Source: Candidatus Saccharimonadota bacterium
GTDB taxonomy: Bacteria > Patescibacteriota > Saccharimonadia > Saccharimonadales > UBA4665
Assembly: GCA_003164595.1 (NCBI GenBank)
Contig: PLTT01000017.1
Span: 1 to 64,000 of the forward strand
Length of the DNA stretch: 64,000 nt
Direction of reading: 5' to 3'
Position numbers and translations under genes: made by a program. Under the pieces are notes generated by a model. That model was given only the letters and a program-made list of their open reading frames with translations, was not told the DNA's origin and searched no databases. The stretch's first letter is position 1. Each line of letters opens with the position of its first letter. Positions 43,583 to 53,022 of the stretch are shown here, piece by piece.

Positions 43583-44370
43583 TTGGGAACAGTTATCTTT
43601 TTAGATTCTTTCAAGGCGCTGTACCAGGCATAAGTTACGATATTTACCATCCGTGGCGCTAACTCGCGTTGGACATCCAAAGACAATGAAGGCGTCCAGC
43701 CCTTTTTATAAAAGCGCTCATACATGTGTATGCCATCTATCTCGCTGACAAATAATTTGAATAAGTCTGCTAATCCGTCATAGCCGTTGGCTTTGTTTAT
43801 AATTTCTTTAGGTAATTGAGAGCGGTTCAAGGTTAAGGGTAGAATAATAGTCGCCGCACCAGCTTCAAAAGTTGTATGCGTGGTAAGCAAGCCCTTGGGA
43901 CCAATCAACTGCATACTTTTTCTGATGGTGTCAGAATAGCCACTGCCTTTAACTAACAGGTGTGACCTAACGGTCTCTCTGGTGCTTTTGTTCTCGGAGC
44001 GAATTTCCTGAAGCTCTTCTTCATAAGGGTAGTGATGGGCAGGGGTTAATCCATCGACGAGAGCGTGGGCTAGCCACGCTGCCTCAAACCCCGTCCGATC
44101 CTTATCTCCGGCCTTAAGTTCTTTAACAAGACCATCATAATGCTCTTTAACAACTCTAAAGAATTCATCATTCTTGCCGTCGGGGTCATAAAAATGCCAA
44201 GGTTGTTGGTTAACGCCTTTCTTCAGCTTGGGCGAATCCGGCCCCCTTCGGCCTTCGAAGTGAATAACACCCTTTAGGGTCAAATAATCAGAGCATGGCG
44301 TCAGCTCAGACAAATGCTTGTATGCAACCTTATCTATCTTTTGATGAGCACGTAATACAAATGAATACAT
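43579..44370 (-). CDS. Unknown protein with His/Asp-rich phospholipase C-like segment
   Basis: The 263-aa protein has no recognised family. The central FEAAWLAHALVDGLTPAHHY resembles the helical metal-binding motif of zinc-dependent phospholipase C and S1/P1 nucleases (His-x3-Asp, then paired His). An early HFYDPDGKNDEFF and a late MYERFYKK segment add possible ligands. No signal peptide is evident, so it is probably cytosolic, unlike secreted phospholipases. It sits between recG and rsmD, overlapping rsmD by 4 nt. The metal-hydrolase idea is inference. Confidence 0.55.
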   Translation of the reverse strand: MYSFVLRAHQKIDKVAYKHLSELTPCSDYLTLKGVIHFEGRRGPDSPKLKKGVNQQPWHFYDPDGKNDEFFRVVKEHYDGLVKELKAGDKDRTGFEAAWLAHALVDGLTPAHHYPYEEELQEIRSENKSTRETVRSHLLVKGSGYSDTIRKSMQLIGPKGLLTTHTTFEAGAATIILPLTLNRSQLPKEIINKANGYDGLADLFKLFVSEIDGIHMYERFYKKGWTPSLSLDVQRELAPRMVNIVTYAWYSALKESKKITVPK

Positions 44371-44389
44371 TTGGGATCTATATAAATCT

Positions 44390-46423
44390 TTAATTTAAAT
44401 TAGTAATTGAGCGTAGGACATTAACTGTTTTTGCCAACTCAGTATATTTTAGCAGGCTTTCTTTATTATATATAAATTGTTCGGCAGCTTTACGTGCGGA
44501 ATTGATCAACCCAAGGTCACTTAACTGGGCAATCCTTAGATCTAGCGAACCGTGTTGGACTGCCCCATATATTGCCCCCGGGCCTCTTAATGCCAAGTCT
44601 ATCTCAGCTAGTTTAAAGCCATCGTCGTTAGATTCTAGGGCCCTCAGTCTTTTAGTGGGCGCAGCGCTACTACTGAGTACCAGATAACAATAGCCTTGGC
44701 TTCCATCTCGGCCTACGCGCCCTCGTAACTGATGAATTTGAGCCAAACCATAGTTATCGGCCGACTCTATTAGCATTACCGTGGCATTGGGTACGTCAAC
44801 GCCAACTTCAACAACCGTGGTACTGACCAGAATATCTATCTCATGATCAACAAATTTTTTCATTATGTCATTCTTCTCAGCTCCAGGCATTTTGCCGTGC
44901 AATAAACCGACCCGGTATTCTTTGAAATATTTCTGACGTAGCTCATCATAGACTTGATTCACTGATTTCGCAGATCGAGTCGATTCGTTAATTACCGGGC
45001 AGACGACAAACATCTGCTTGCCCATATCTAGTTGTTTTTTAACCTCCTCGTAGGTTTGGGCAATTGAATTGGGCGACACGATTTTGGTAATTATTGGTTT
45101 GCGGCCCTCGGGTTTAGTGTCTAGCAGTGATAGGTCAAGCTCGCCGTATAGAGTCAGAGCTAGGCTGCGCGGAATGGGCGTGGCTGTCAGGCTGAGTACA
45201 TGCGGCATGTGCCCAGCTTTAGCCATCAATGTTTTTCGCTGTTCAACGCCGAAGCGATGCTGTTCGTCAATGATAACCAGTGCCAGGTTCTTCATATCAA
45301 CTTTTTCTTGTATAAGGGCATGTGTGCCAATAATGAATTTGGTATCTCCTGAGGCAATTGATTCAAGAATTTGGCTTCTGGCTAGGGTCTTTTGGCCACC
45401 AACTAGCAACCCCACACCCTTGTCCAGGCCAAGGGGTTTAAGCAGTGATTGCAGCGTTTCATAATGTTGTCGAGCCAGTAACTCGGTCGGAGCCATTATG
45501 GCGACTTGATAGCCTGCGACAACGACCATTAGTGCGGCCATAGTAGCTACTACCGTCTTGCCCGATCCGACATCACCCTCAACGATGCGGTTCATCGGGA
45601 TGCCTCGCGCCAAGTCCAAGCATATTTTCCAGATCACCTTTCTTTGGGCATCAGTAAGTTTAAACGGTAATTCACCAACAAATTTTTTGGCAGCCTCTTC
45701 GTTGAATGGAATGGTGATTGTCGATTCACTATCGTTTTCATATTTATTTAGTAGGCTGGCTAGGCTAAGACTAAAGACCTCCTCAAAGCCGAGCCTTTGT
45801 TTCGCCTTATCCAGATCCTCCTGATTTAACGGGAAATGTATCGACTCAAGGGCTTCGCTTCTGGGAGACAATCCTTCTTCACTCAGTAGCCACTGCGGCA
45901 GAGTCTCAGGAACTTGACGAATTACCGGCAAAACCTCTCGCAGACTTTTGCGTATCTGGAAACTAGTCAAACCCTTGGTTAGGCGGTATATCGGAACAAT
46001 CCGAGCCGTGTTAATCGGGAAATCACTTACCAACTCCATGCTAGGGTTCATAATCGAGAAACTGCGGTTCCCGAGCTCGAATTGACCCGAGATAAAATAT
46101 TCTGTTTGAGCTTTGAAGCTGCCGGCTCGGTATGGCTGGTTAAACCATACCAGTTTCACACTACTACTGTCATCACTGGCCACCGCTTCTGTTATATGGA
46201 GTCCTCGACGAACATAGCGACCGCTAACCTGTTTAATGACAGCTTTAATGGTCACCGACCCCGGTTTAATGTTTTTAATTTCTAGAACGTTAGAATAATC
46301 CTCGTACCGCGAAGGCAGATGATTAATAAGATCGGCCACAGTCTCTAGGCCAAGGGTCTTATATTTAGCAGCTAGTTCGGTGCCTACTCCTTTAATACTG
46401 GTAAGCGGGCTATCCAAGTTCAT
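44390..46423 (-). CDS. recG: ATP-dependent DNA helicase RecG
   Basis: The 677-aa helicase has the N-terminal wedge/OB domain (LTSIKGVGTELAAKYKTLGL, VWFNQPYRAGSFKAQTEYFI) and superfamily 2 motor domains: motif I GDVGSGKTVVA, motif II IDEQH, motif III SLTATPIPR, motif VI IHQLRGRVGRDGSQGYCYL. The TRG-type C-terminal region is ALRGPGAIYGAVQHGSLDLR. It remodels stalled forks and Holliday junctions. It follows the methyltransferase gene by 20 nt in the tyrS run. Confidence 0.97.
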   Translation of the reverse strand: MNLDSPLTSIKGVGTELAAKYKTLGLETVADLINHLPSRYEDYSNVLEIKNIKPGSVTIKAVIKQVSGRYVRRGLHITEAVASDDSSSVKLVWFNQPYRAGSFKAQTEYFISGQFELGNRSFSIMNPSMELVSDFPINTARIVPIYRLTKGLTSFQIRKSLREVLPVIRQVPETLPQWLLSEEGLSPRSEALESIHFPLNQEDLDKAKQRLGFEEVFSLSLASLLNKYENDSESTITIPFNEEAAKKFVGELPFKLTDAQRKVIWKICLDLARGIPMNRIVEGDVGSGKTVVATMAALMVVVAGYQVAIMAPTELLARQHYETLQSLLKPLGLDKGVGLLVGGQKTLARSQILESIASGDTKFIIGTHALIQEKVDMKNLALVIIDEQHRFGVEQRKTLMAKAGHMPHVLSLTATPIPRSLALTLYGELDLSLLDTKPEGRKPIITKIVSPNSIAQTYEEVKKQLDMGKQMFVVCPVINESTRSAKSVNQVYDELRQKYFKEYRVGLLHGKMPGAEKNDIMKKFVDHEIDILVSTTVVEVGVDVPNATVMLIESADNYGLAQIHQLRGRVGRDGSQGYCYLVLSSSAAPTKRLRALESNDDGFKLAEIDLALRGPGAIYGAVQHGSLDLRIAQLSDLGLINSARKAAEQFIYNKESLLKYTELAKTVNVLRSITNLN

Positions 46424-46443
46424 AGGCTAAAGTATAGGACAAT

Positions 46444-47220
46444 TTAAGACTTAACGACGAGGAAAAATATACTGGGGCCAAAAAAGGTACTTGATAGTAC
46501 TGGCTGCAAGATCCCCTCGATGGCGAGCATCACAGGCTTTGGCACAACTTTTTTTAACCCAGGGTAGCGTAAATTTGAAACGGATAAAATCCGATTAACA
46601 CTCAGTCCAGATTTGGCGAGTTGGGCAATGACAGTATGGGGATTGTGATTCACGAAAGCGATCTCATCTTTACCCTGATGCTCCTTTGAGCGAATATCTA
46701 CCGGCTCGGTTGGAAGCTTCTTACCTTTCAGAAAATATTTAAGGCGGTTTTTAGCGTGCATATAGTTAGCAACTTCGATAATTGCGTAGCCACCAGGTAT
46801 TAGAACCCTGCTAATCTCATCGAATGACTCGGTAGGGTCTGGTAAATGATGCATAACCCGAATCATGACTGCCAAATCTACGCTACCAGATTCAAACTTC
46901 AAGTCATCTGCTTGCATTAATTTTTGGCTAACACCTGGCATTTCCGCTAGAAAATCTTTAGCCATATCGAGTTGTTGTTGGCTCGGCTCAGCCAGAACTA
47001 CCTTTTCGGCATATTTAGCCAACAAAGGGTCAAGTCGGCCATAGCCGCCGCCTATATCAACGGCAAGTTTGAATTTTTTGTTTTTCAGTAACCTTTTTAT
47101 AGCTAATACTTCGGCTTCGTGTTCATAATCTCGACCCTGCCAGTACTTTAAATAGTTGTGATTTGGATCGTTATACTGATCGGCTTTCTTGTTCTTAGGC
47201 ATGCTGGTTTTTTCTGTCAT
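46444..47220 (-). CDS. Class I SAM-dependent methyltransferase
   Basis: The 258-aa protein has the Rossmann methyltransferase motifs: motif I FKLAVDIGGGYGRLDPLLA, an acidic loop at VVLAEPSQQQLDMA, motif II LKFESGSVDLAVMIRVMHHL and RVLIPGGYAIIEVANY. It resembles UbiE/type-11 methyltransferases. The substrate is not predictable; its place between tyrS and recG gives no clear hint. A hydrophobic C-terminus (LSSTFFGPSIFFLVV) may touch the membrane. Confidence 0.85.
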   Translation of the reverse strand: MTEKTSMPKNKKADQYNDPNHNYLKYWQGRDYEHEAEVLAIKRLLKNKKFKLAVDIGGGYGRLDPLLAKYAEKVVLAEPSQQQLDMAKDFLAEMPGVSQKLMQADDLKFESGSVDLAVMIRVMHHLPDPTESFDEISRVLIPGGYAIIEVANYMHAKNRLKYFLKGKKLPTEPVDIRSKEHQGKDEIAFVNHNPHTVIAQLAKSGLSVNRILSVSNLRYPGLKKVVPKPVMLAIEGILQPVLSSTFFGPSIFFLVVKS

Positions 47221-47235
47221 CTGGTCAAGTATACC

Positions 47236-48483
47236 TTATGATTTTAATTCTACAAGCGTAGCGTCTTTGAATGACTTGCCTCGACGCAGTAGTAACCTTT
47301 GATTTTGAAAATCGCCGGCTTCAAAAACATCGCGGTTAACTTTTACGCCGTTGATAGAGACAGCATTATCTGTAATTAATCTGTGAGCCTCAGTATTAGA
47401 TGATGCCAAACCGGAGGTAACGAGAACTTCGATTATTGATCCGTCACTATTAGTGGCTACTGTCGGGATCTCTTTTCTTATATGGTCTAGTATGTCCCCT
47501 GCATCGCCAATTGGTTTTTTGCCAGTAAGAAACTCTGTGACTGCCTCAGCAACCAACATTTTGTCCTTACCATGAACTAGGGTTGTTACTTCCCTAGCCA
47601 GTAGCAGCTGGGCGTGTCTAGCCCCTGGGTTTTGTCGGTGCTTTGATACGGCTTCATCTATTTCTTCTTTAGACAGCTCGGTATATATTTTTAGGTAGCT
47701 CTCAGATCCCAGATCATCAGAGTTTATCCAAAACTGGTAAAACTCTGTAGGGGTGGTCTTTTTTGAGTCTAACCAAACTGCACCATCTTCGGTTTTGCCA
47801 AATTTCTTGCCAGTTGCTTTATTGATTATCAGCGGCAGAGACAGAACATTAACCTCTGCACCACGTTGTCGACGGATTAGGTCAACGCCGCTTAAGCAGT
47901 TACCCCATTGATCCGCACCGCCAATTTGTAAGGTACAGTTATATTCATCATATAGATGCAAGTAGTCTATCCCCTGCAGAATAGTATAGCTAAACTCTGC
48001 ATAGCTGATCCCGGCCCCATCCTCGCCGATACGCTTGGCGATATAATCGCGCTGTATAAGCGGCGTCATACTGAAGTATTTACCGTAGTTACGAAGATAA
48101 TCAATGACGTTCATCTTGTGCGTCCAGGTCAAATTATTCAGAAGCGTAAAATCAAAACCTGTGAATATGCGCTTGATCTGCTCTTCGGCACAAGCCGTGT
48201 TGTGGGCAATTGTCTCAACGCTCTGCAGTTGGCGCTCAGAATCTTTTCCACCCGGGTCGCCAATCAAACTGGTGGCTCCTCCGGCAATAATAAGTGCCTT
48301 GTGACCGTGTCTTAAAAAGCATCTATCAAGCATCATGGCGGCGAGATTACCTATTGTCTGCGAATCACTGGATACGTCGAATCCGTTATAAAAAACGATT
48401 TTTCCTTTATCTAAAGCCGTTAGGTCTTGATAAGTGGTTTGGTTAAGGAAACCTCTCCATACTATTTCTTCTGACAATGTCAT
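47236..48483 (-). CDS. tyrS: Tyrosyl-tRNA synthetase with altered HIGH motif
   Basis: From the ATG at 48483 (MTLSEEIVWRGFLNQTTYQD) the protein is 415 aa: a class Ic catalytic domain with GGADQWGN (188-195) and KFGKTE (227-232) and a C-terminal S4 domain (LVTSGLASSNTEAHRLITDN). The HIGH motif reads TIGN at 43-46, so the first histidine, which stabilises the adenylation transition state in the family, is lost. The frame is open six codons upstream without an ATG. A TATACT ends 6 nt before the ATG, suggesting a leaderless mRNA. Confidence 0.93.
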   Translation of the reverse strand: MTLSEEIVWRGFLNQTTYQDLTALDKGKIVFYNGFDVSSDSQTIGNLAAMMLDRCFLRHGHKALIIAGGATSLIGDPGGKDSERQLQSVETIAHNTACAEEQIKRIFTGFDFTLLNNLTWTHKMNVIDYLRNYGKYFSMTPLIQRDYIAKRIGEDGAGISYAEFSYTILQGIDYLHLYDEYNCTLQIGGADQWGNCLSGVDLIRRQRGAEVNVLSLPLIINKATGKKFGKTEDGAVWLDSKKTTPTEFYQFWINSDDLGSESYLKIYTELSKEEIDEAVSKHRQNPGARHAQLLLAREVTTLVHGKDKMLVAEAVTEFLTGKKPIGDAGDILDHIRKEIPTVATNSDGSIIEVLVTSGLASSNTEAHRLITDNAVSINGVKVNRDVFEAGDFQNQRLLLRRGKSFKDATLVELKS

Positions 48484-48489
48484 AGATAG

Positions 48490-48495
48490 AGTATA
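48490..48495 (-). promoter_or_regulatory. -10 element of tyrS, leaderless spacing
   Basis: The minus strand reads TATACT, six bases, then the tyrS ATG. The upstream -35 (TTCAGC at 17 bp) is weak. The spacing repeats that of trpS and other genes in the window. Confidence 0.5.
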
Positions 48496-48567
48496 TCGCA
48501 ATCCGGATAGCAGCTGAAGTAATATAGGATATTTTGCAAATTAATATACTGTTTATGTCTTTATTTT

Positions 48568-48576
48568 TGCTATAAT
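48568..48576 (+). promoter_or_regulatory. Extended -10 promoter of the PBP gene
   Basis: The plus strand reads TGC-TATAAT, a perfect extended -10. It would give a leader of about 30 nt that contains TGGAG as a possible, rather distant Shine-Dalgarno before the ATG at 48614. The -35 region is AT-rich without a clear match. Confidence 0.6.
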
Positions 48577-48613
48577 ATAAAGCATTCATCTCAAATGGAG
48601 TTAATATTTAGAT

Positions 48614-51577
48614 ATGCCCAGAGCTAGAAAAAGCCCTAGTAGCCCACGACGAGCAAAGAACACGTTTGTTACGCACACTGGTAACACCATAAAGATCAAT
48701 CGATCCATGGGAGACAGGCTGAGAAACAGAAGCGATAAGCTGGCAAGGTTGCGTGCTGAGCGACTGGTCAAACTCCCAAAATCGCGTATCAAGCGTTTTC
48801 TATCAAAACTTACGCCAAAATATCAAGTGACCTACTGGGCTAGCGGTGAGGGCGCGTTAATGGCCTTGAAAGTACTTGGCGTCGGGATAGTCGTATTATT
48901 CGTCTTACTCGTTGGCCTATTCGCTTATTTTAGAAAAGATTTGCCACAACTGGATAATATATCTGGGGCTAACCTGGGCGGAAGTATATCCTATTATGAT
49001 CGAACTGGCACAGTACTGCTTTGGCAAGACTATGATGCCGTTAAGCGTATTCCGGTGCCCACAAATCAAATCTCAACATACGTTAAAGAGGCAACTGTCG
49101 CCGTTGAAGATAAAAACTTCTATCACGAAGGAGCATTTAGTGTTACTGGGACCATACGAGCTGCAGCCCATGACTTTATTAGTGGTGGCGGTGGTCTACA
49201 AGGGGGCTCGACCATTACCCAACAGCTAGTCAAGCTTAACGAAGGATGGACGGACGACCGAACCATTACTAGAAAAGCCAAGGAACTAATTCTGGCGGTT
49301 GATTTAAGCCGCGAGTATTCCAAGAACGATATATTAACCGGCTACCTAAACATCGCTCCGTACGGAGGAGTAGATTATGGCGTACAGGCAGCTGCCCAAG
49401 ATTACTTTAATGAGAACGCCAGCCAATTAACGTTGGCGCAGTCGGCAATGTTAGCGGCTATACCACAGGCTCCAAGTTATTATTCGCCTTATTCTAGCCC
49501 GGTTTATAACCCTTCGGTAACTGTCAACGAGTTTGGCCAATCTGCACTTATCGCTCGTATGGATTATGTCCTCGACCTTATGGCTAAGCAAGGGTATATC
49601 ACCCAGACACAAGCTAATGCAGCAATGAAAGTTGATATCCTGTCCGAGATTCATCAACAACAGACTTTATACGGCGGTATTAAAGCTCCTTATTTTGTAC
49701 TAACTGCCAAACAAGAACTCGAGGACAAGTACGGTGCCGCAACAGTAAACCGTGGGGGCTGGAAAGTGATCACTACTCTGAATATGGGGCTCCAGACAGA
49801 TGCCGAAAGCATAGTTGCATCTAACTACAACAACTCCCTGGAGCATGGGGCTGATGAGGAAGCTACGGTGCTAGAGAACGTCCCAACCGGTGAGATTGAA
49901 GCCTTGGTTGGCGGAGTTAACTTTAACCAACCAGGATGGGGACAGCTGAACTACGCTGCTGGAGTGTTAATACCGCCGGGATCAAGTTTTAAGCCCTATG
50001 ATTATTCAACTCTAATTAACAATAACACCGACGTGGGGGCTGGTTCAGTTCTATATGACTCACAAGGACCATTGCCGGGTTATCCCTGCACCGATAAATC
50101 ATTGCCAGCACCAAATGGCACCGGCAATTGCCTAGAGGACTATGACTTCCTATACCCAGGCCCATTGACACTGCGTTACGCTCTTGGCGGATCAAGAAAC
50201 GTACCTGCCGTAAAAGCCATGTTAGAAGCCGTACCTAACGATACTAGCCCCGGACATGTTGCTTCGATCAACAAAGTTATATCAACAGCCAACACCATGA
50301 TAGACAACCCATACGAAAGCTCCGCTTACAACTGTTACTCGGATGCTGCCCTGACACAGACAACGCAGTGTTATGCTTCTTCTGCCATAGGTGATGGGGC
50401 TTATCTGACACTGGCCGATCACGTTAATGGATTGTCGACACTCGGACGCATGGGTGTTGCGATTCCTGAAACATATATATTGAAAATTACCGACGGTAGT
50501 GGCAATACAATTTTTAACTACACCGTTCCTAAAGGCACCCAGGTAATCAAGCCCGATACAGCCTACATTGTTACAAATATGATGGACGACCCAAATGCCA
50601 GTTATCTCCCAGGATCATGTACGACTACTACGTGTAGCACATTGGCTCGTGGTGGATTTAAGTTCCAGCGTTACAATGGTTGGGATGTCGCAGTCAAGAC
50701 CGGCACAACCAATGATGGTTACGACGGGCTTATGACAGCTACTACAACCCAGTGGGCTGATGTTTCTTGGGTAGGCAACCATACCCGTAACGTTGCGCTG
50801 ACCGAATCAATGGAATATTTAACAGAACCAATAACCCGACCACTTATCCAGGATGCTCTAGATACTTCTGGTACTCCAGTTAACTGGGTACAACCTTCCG
50901 ATATTAAGGTATTACCAGCTTTTGTGGTGAGGAATCACATTCACTACGGCGACATTGAGCCAAGCCCAAGCACAGATTTGTTCCCATCCTGGTATGTAGC
51001 AAAAACTACTAGTTCGACGTCAGAAACAATTGATAAGGTATCAGGATTTCTGGCAACAAGTTGTACGCCTGCGCTAGCCAAAGAGACTGAAGGCGGCGCT
51101 AACGTTAACGCTTTTTCAATCGACATTTTCTACCCAATTGGCACCACAACGAGCATCGGGACAACTGCAACCACACCTGACAACATCCATAACTGTGGCG
51201 ACACGATGCCACAGATTTCACTTAGCTATGCAAATGGAACAGATTGCGGATCCAGCCTTGCGGCATGTGCGCTCACGGTCACAGCCACTCAAGGTACCGA
51301 CCCATTATCTGGCGGAGCGTATACTACAGCGCCTGCTGGGACAGTCCAGATTAGCGTTGACGGCAGCCAAGTCCAGAGCATTGCAATTCCCTCAGGCGCC
51401 ACCAGCCCATATAGTACGACCGCTACGGTCAATGTCGCTGCTGGAGATACGGTAAACGCAGAGGTTATAGATAGCGTTCTCTATCCCGGTAACAGTAACA
51501 CTCTAACTGTCACGGCGCTGAGTGCTGGTACCACCACAGGCGGTGGAAGTAATACAACCGGTAATCTTGGTCACTAG
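48614..51577 (+). CDS. Class A penicillin-binding protein (transglycosylase/transpeptidase)
   Basis: The 987-aa protein builds peptidoglycan outside the membrane. It has a long basic cytosolic N-terminus (residues 1-80) and one membrane helix (84-106). The GT51 glycosyltransferase has catalytic Glu165 in EDKNFYHEG and GGSTITQQLVK at 197-207. The transpeptidase has Ser457-x-x-Lys460 (SSFK), SRN in GGSRNVPAVK, and KTGT from Lys695. The C-terminal ~170 residues are Thr/Ser/Gly-rich with an Ig-like segment. About ten cysteines lie in the exterior part, unusual for a PBP and probably disulphide-bonded. Convergent with radA, 7 nt apart. Confidence 0.95.
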   Translation: MPRARKSPSSPRRAKNTFVTHTGNTIKINRSMGDRLRNRSDKLARLRAERLVKLPKSRIKRFLSKLTPKYQVTYWASGEGALMALKVLGVGIVVLFVLLVGLFAYFRKDLPQLDNISGANLGGSISYYDRTGTVLLWQDYDAVKRIPVPTNQISTYVKEATVAVEDKNFYHEGAFSVTGTIRAAAHDFISGGGGLQGGSTITQQLVKLNEGWTDDRTITRKAKELILAVDLSREYSKNDILTGYLNIAPYGGVDYGVQAAAQDYFNENASQLTLAQSAMLAAIPQAPSYYSPYSSPVYNPSVTVNEFGQSALIARMDYVLDLMAKQGYITQTQANAAMKVDILSEIHQQQTLYGGIKAPYFVLTAKQELEDKYGAATVNRGGWKVITTLNMGLQTDAESIVASNYNNSLEHGADEEATVLENVPTGEIEALVGGVNFNQPGWGQLNYAAGVLIPPGSSFKPYDYSTLINNNTDVGAGSVLYDSQGPLPGYPCTDKSLPAPNGTGNCLEDYDFLYPGPLTLRYALGGSRNVPAVKAMLEAVPNDTSPGHVASINKVISTANTMIDNPYESSAYNCYSDAALTQTTQCYASSAIGDGAYLTLADHVNGLSTLGRMGVAIPETYILKITDGSGNTIFNYTVPKGTQVIKPDTAYIVTNMMDDPNASYLPGSCTTTTCSTLARGGFKFQRYNGWDVAVKTGTTNDGYDGLMTATTTQWADVSWVGNHTRNVALTESMEYLTEPITRPLIQDALDTSGTPVNWVQPSDIKVLPAFVVRNHIHYGDIEPSPSTDLFPSWYVAKTTSSTSETIDKVSGFLATSCTPALAKETEGGANVNAFSIDIFYPIGTTTSIGTTATTPDNIHNCGDTMPQISLSYANGTDCGSSLAACALTVTATQGTDPLSGGAYTTAPAGTVQISVDGSQVQSIAIPSGATSPYSTTATVNVAAGDTVNAEVIDSVLYPGNSNTLTVTALSAGTTTGGGSNTTGNLGH

Positions 51578-51584
51578 GCCAATA

Positions 51585-52961
51585 TTACCCCTTTGCTTTA
51601 GCGTCTTTGTCTCTACCCTCACCCAAATAGGTATTTAGGCCAGTTCGAACGTCTGGAATTCCTTTGAGCATAGGAAATTTATTGCTGCCTCGCTGAACGG
51701 GACCAATTGCCGAAGTAAAGCCCATTTTCTTGGCTTCGTTCAGTCTTTTTTCCAGGAATGATACGTGACGGATTTCACCGGATAAACCTACTTCGCCAAA
51801 GACCACTGAGTTTGTTTTAAGTTGCAGACCTTTAGAAGCGGAACCAATTGCCATACAGATAGCCAAATCGGCCGCTGGGTCTTGGATTCGTATCCCGCCG
51901 ACAATATTTATATATATGTCTTGAGTGGAAAGCTTTAGTTTGGTTCGCCGCTCCAACATAGCGATGAGCAAATTTAGCCGATTTAACTCTATGCCACTAG
52001 CGGCTCGTTTCGGATAACCATAGCTGGTAGGGTTAACCAGCGCCTGAACCTCTACGAGTAGCGGTCTGGTGCCTTCAAGTGTCGCGAGGACAATAGACCC
52101 GTCACTTGGTTGGCGTTCTTCTAGTAAGACTTGTGATGGGTTGGCTACTGGCTGTAGGCCTGACTCAACCATTTCAAAAATTCCGGCCTCGGTTGTCGAT
52201 CCAAAACGGTTTTTACTGGCGCGAAGAATCTTGAAGCCACTGGATACGTCGCCATCAAGCTGCAGAACAACGTCTACCATATGCTCAAGTATTTTTGGCC
52301 CAGCAATTACTCCGTCCTTGGTGACATGGCCAACCAGAATTATGGCAGTATTGGTCTGCTTAGCGACCGAGGTAAGTAGCTGTGTGCTGCCGGTAATTTG
52401 AGATATGGTGCCGGCTGCAGACGACAAGGCATCACAGCGTAGCGTCTGAATTGAGTCAATAATTACGAATTTATATTTCCCTGAGGCAATAGAATCGGCA
52501 ACTTCATCGGCAACATTGCTGGTGACAATTAGCATGTTGTCCTCATCACACTTTAGTCTAAGCGACCTTAGAGCAATTTGGTGGGCCGACTCTTCCCCGC
52601 TGACATATAGGACCGGGTTAGTCTTAGCAATCTCGTTAGCTATCTGCAAAAGTATAGTGCTCTTACCGATCCCCGGTTGACCGGTCAGCAGACTTACGCT
52701 GCCTGGCACGAAGCCCCCACCCAGTACTAAATCAACATCTGATATAGTGGACTTTATCCTTGGATAGTCTGTGATTGCTAAGTCACCAACCGACTGTGGC
52801 TGTAATTTGCCAGTGCTGCGGCTAAGGCCACTAAGAGGCTTAATGGAAATTTCCTCCTGTAGAGTATTCCACTCACCACAAGTCGTACATCGACCCGTCC
52901 AAGCAGACCATACAGCTCCACAATTACTGCAGACAAATCTAGTGCTAGTTCTTTTTGCCAT
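51585..52961 (-). CDS. radA: DNA repair protein RadA
   Basis: The 458-aa RecA-like ATPase has the N-terminal zinc finger (CSNCGAVWSAWTGRCTTCGE, four Cys intact), Walker A LTGQPGIGKST, the RadA-specific KNRFGSTTEAGIF, and a C-terminal Lon-like P domain (QDIYINIVGGIRIQDPAADL, VVFGEVGLSGEIRHVSFLEK). It drives branch migration in recombination. A GAGGA Shine-Dalgarno precedes the ATG. Its zinc ligands are intact, unlike those of RpoC here. Confidence 0.97.
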   Translation of the reverse strand: MAKRTSTRFVCSNCGAVWSAWTGRCTTCGEWNTLQEEISIKPLSGLSRSTGKLQPQSVGDLAITDYPRIKSTISDVDLVLGGGFVPGSVSLLTGQPGIGKSTILLQIANEIAKTNPVLYVSGEESAHQIALRSLRLKCDEDNMLIVTSNVADEVADSIASGKYKFVIIDSIQTLRCDALSSAAGTISQITGSTQLLTSVAKQTNTAIILVGHVTKDGVIAGPKILEHMVDVVLQLDGDVSSGFKILRASKNRFGSTTEAGIFEMVESGLQPVANPSQVLLEERQPSDGSIVLATLEGTRPLLVEVQALVNPTSYGYPKRAASGIELNRLNLLIAMLERRTKLKLSTQDIYINIVGGIRIQDPAADLAICMAIGSASKGLQLKTNSVVFGEVGLSGEIRHVSFLEKRLNEAKKMGFTSAIGPVQRGSNKFPMLKGIPDVRTGLNTYLGEGRDKDAKAKG

Positions 52962-53022
52962 TGTTCCTCAAGTTTAGCATAGGATCAGCTAATGAATTTC
53001 TTACTTTTTCTTCGGCTGCCAA

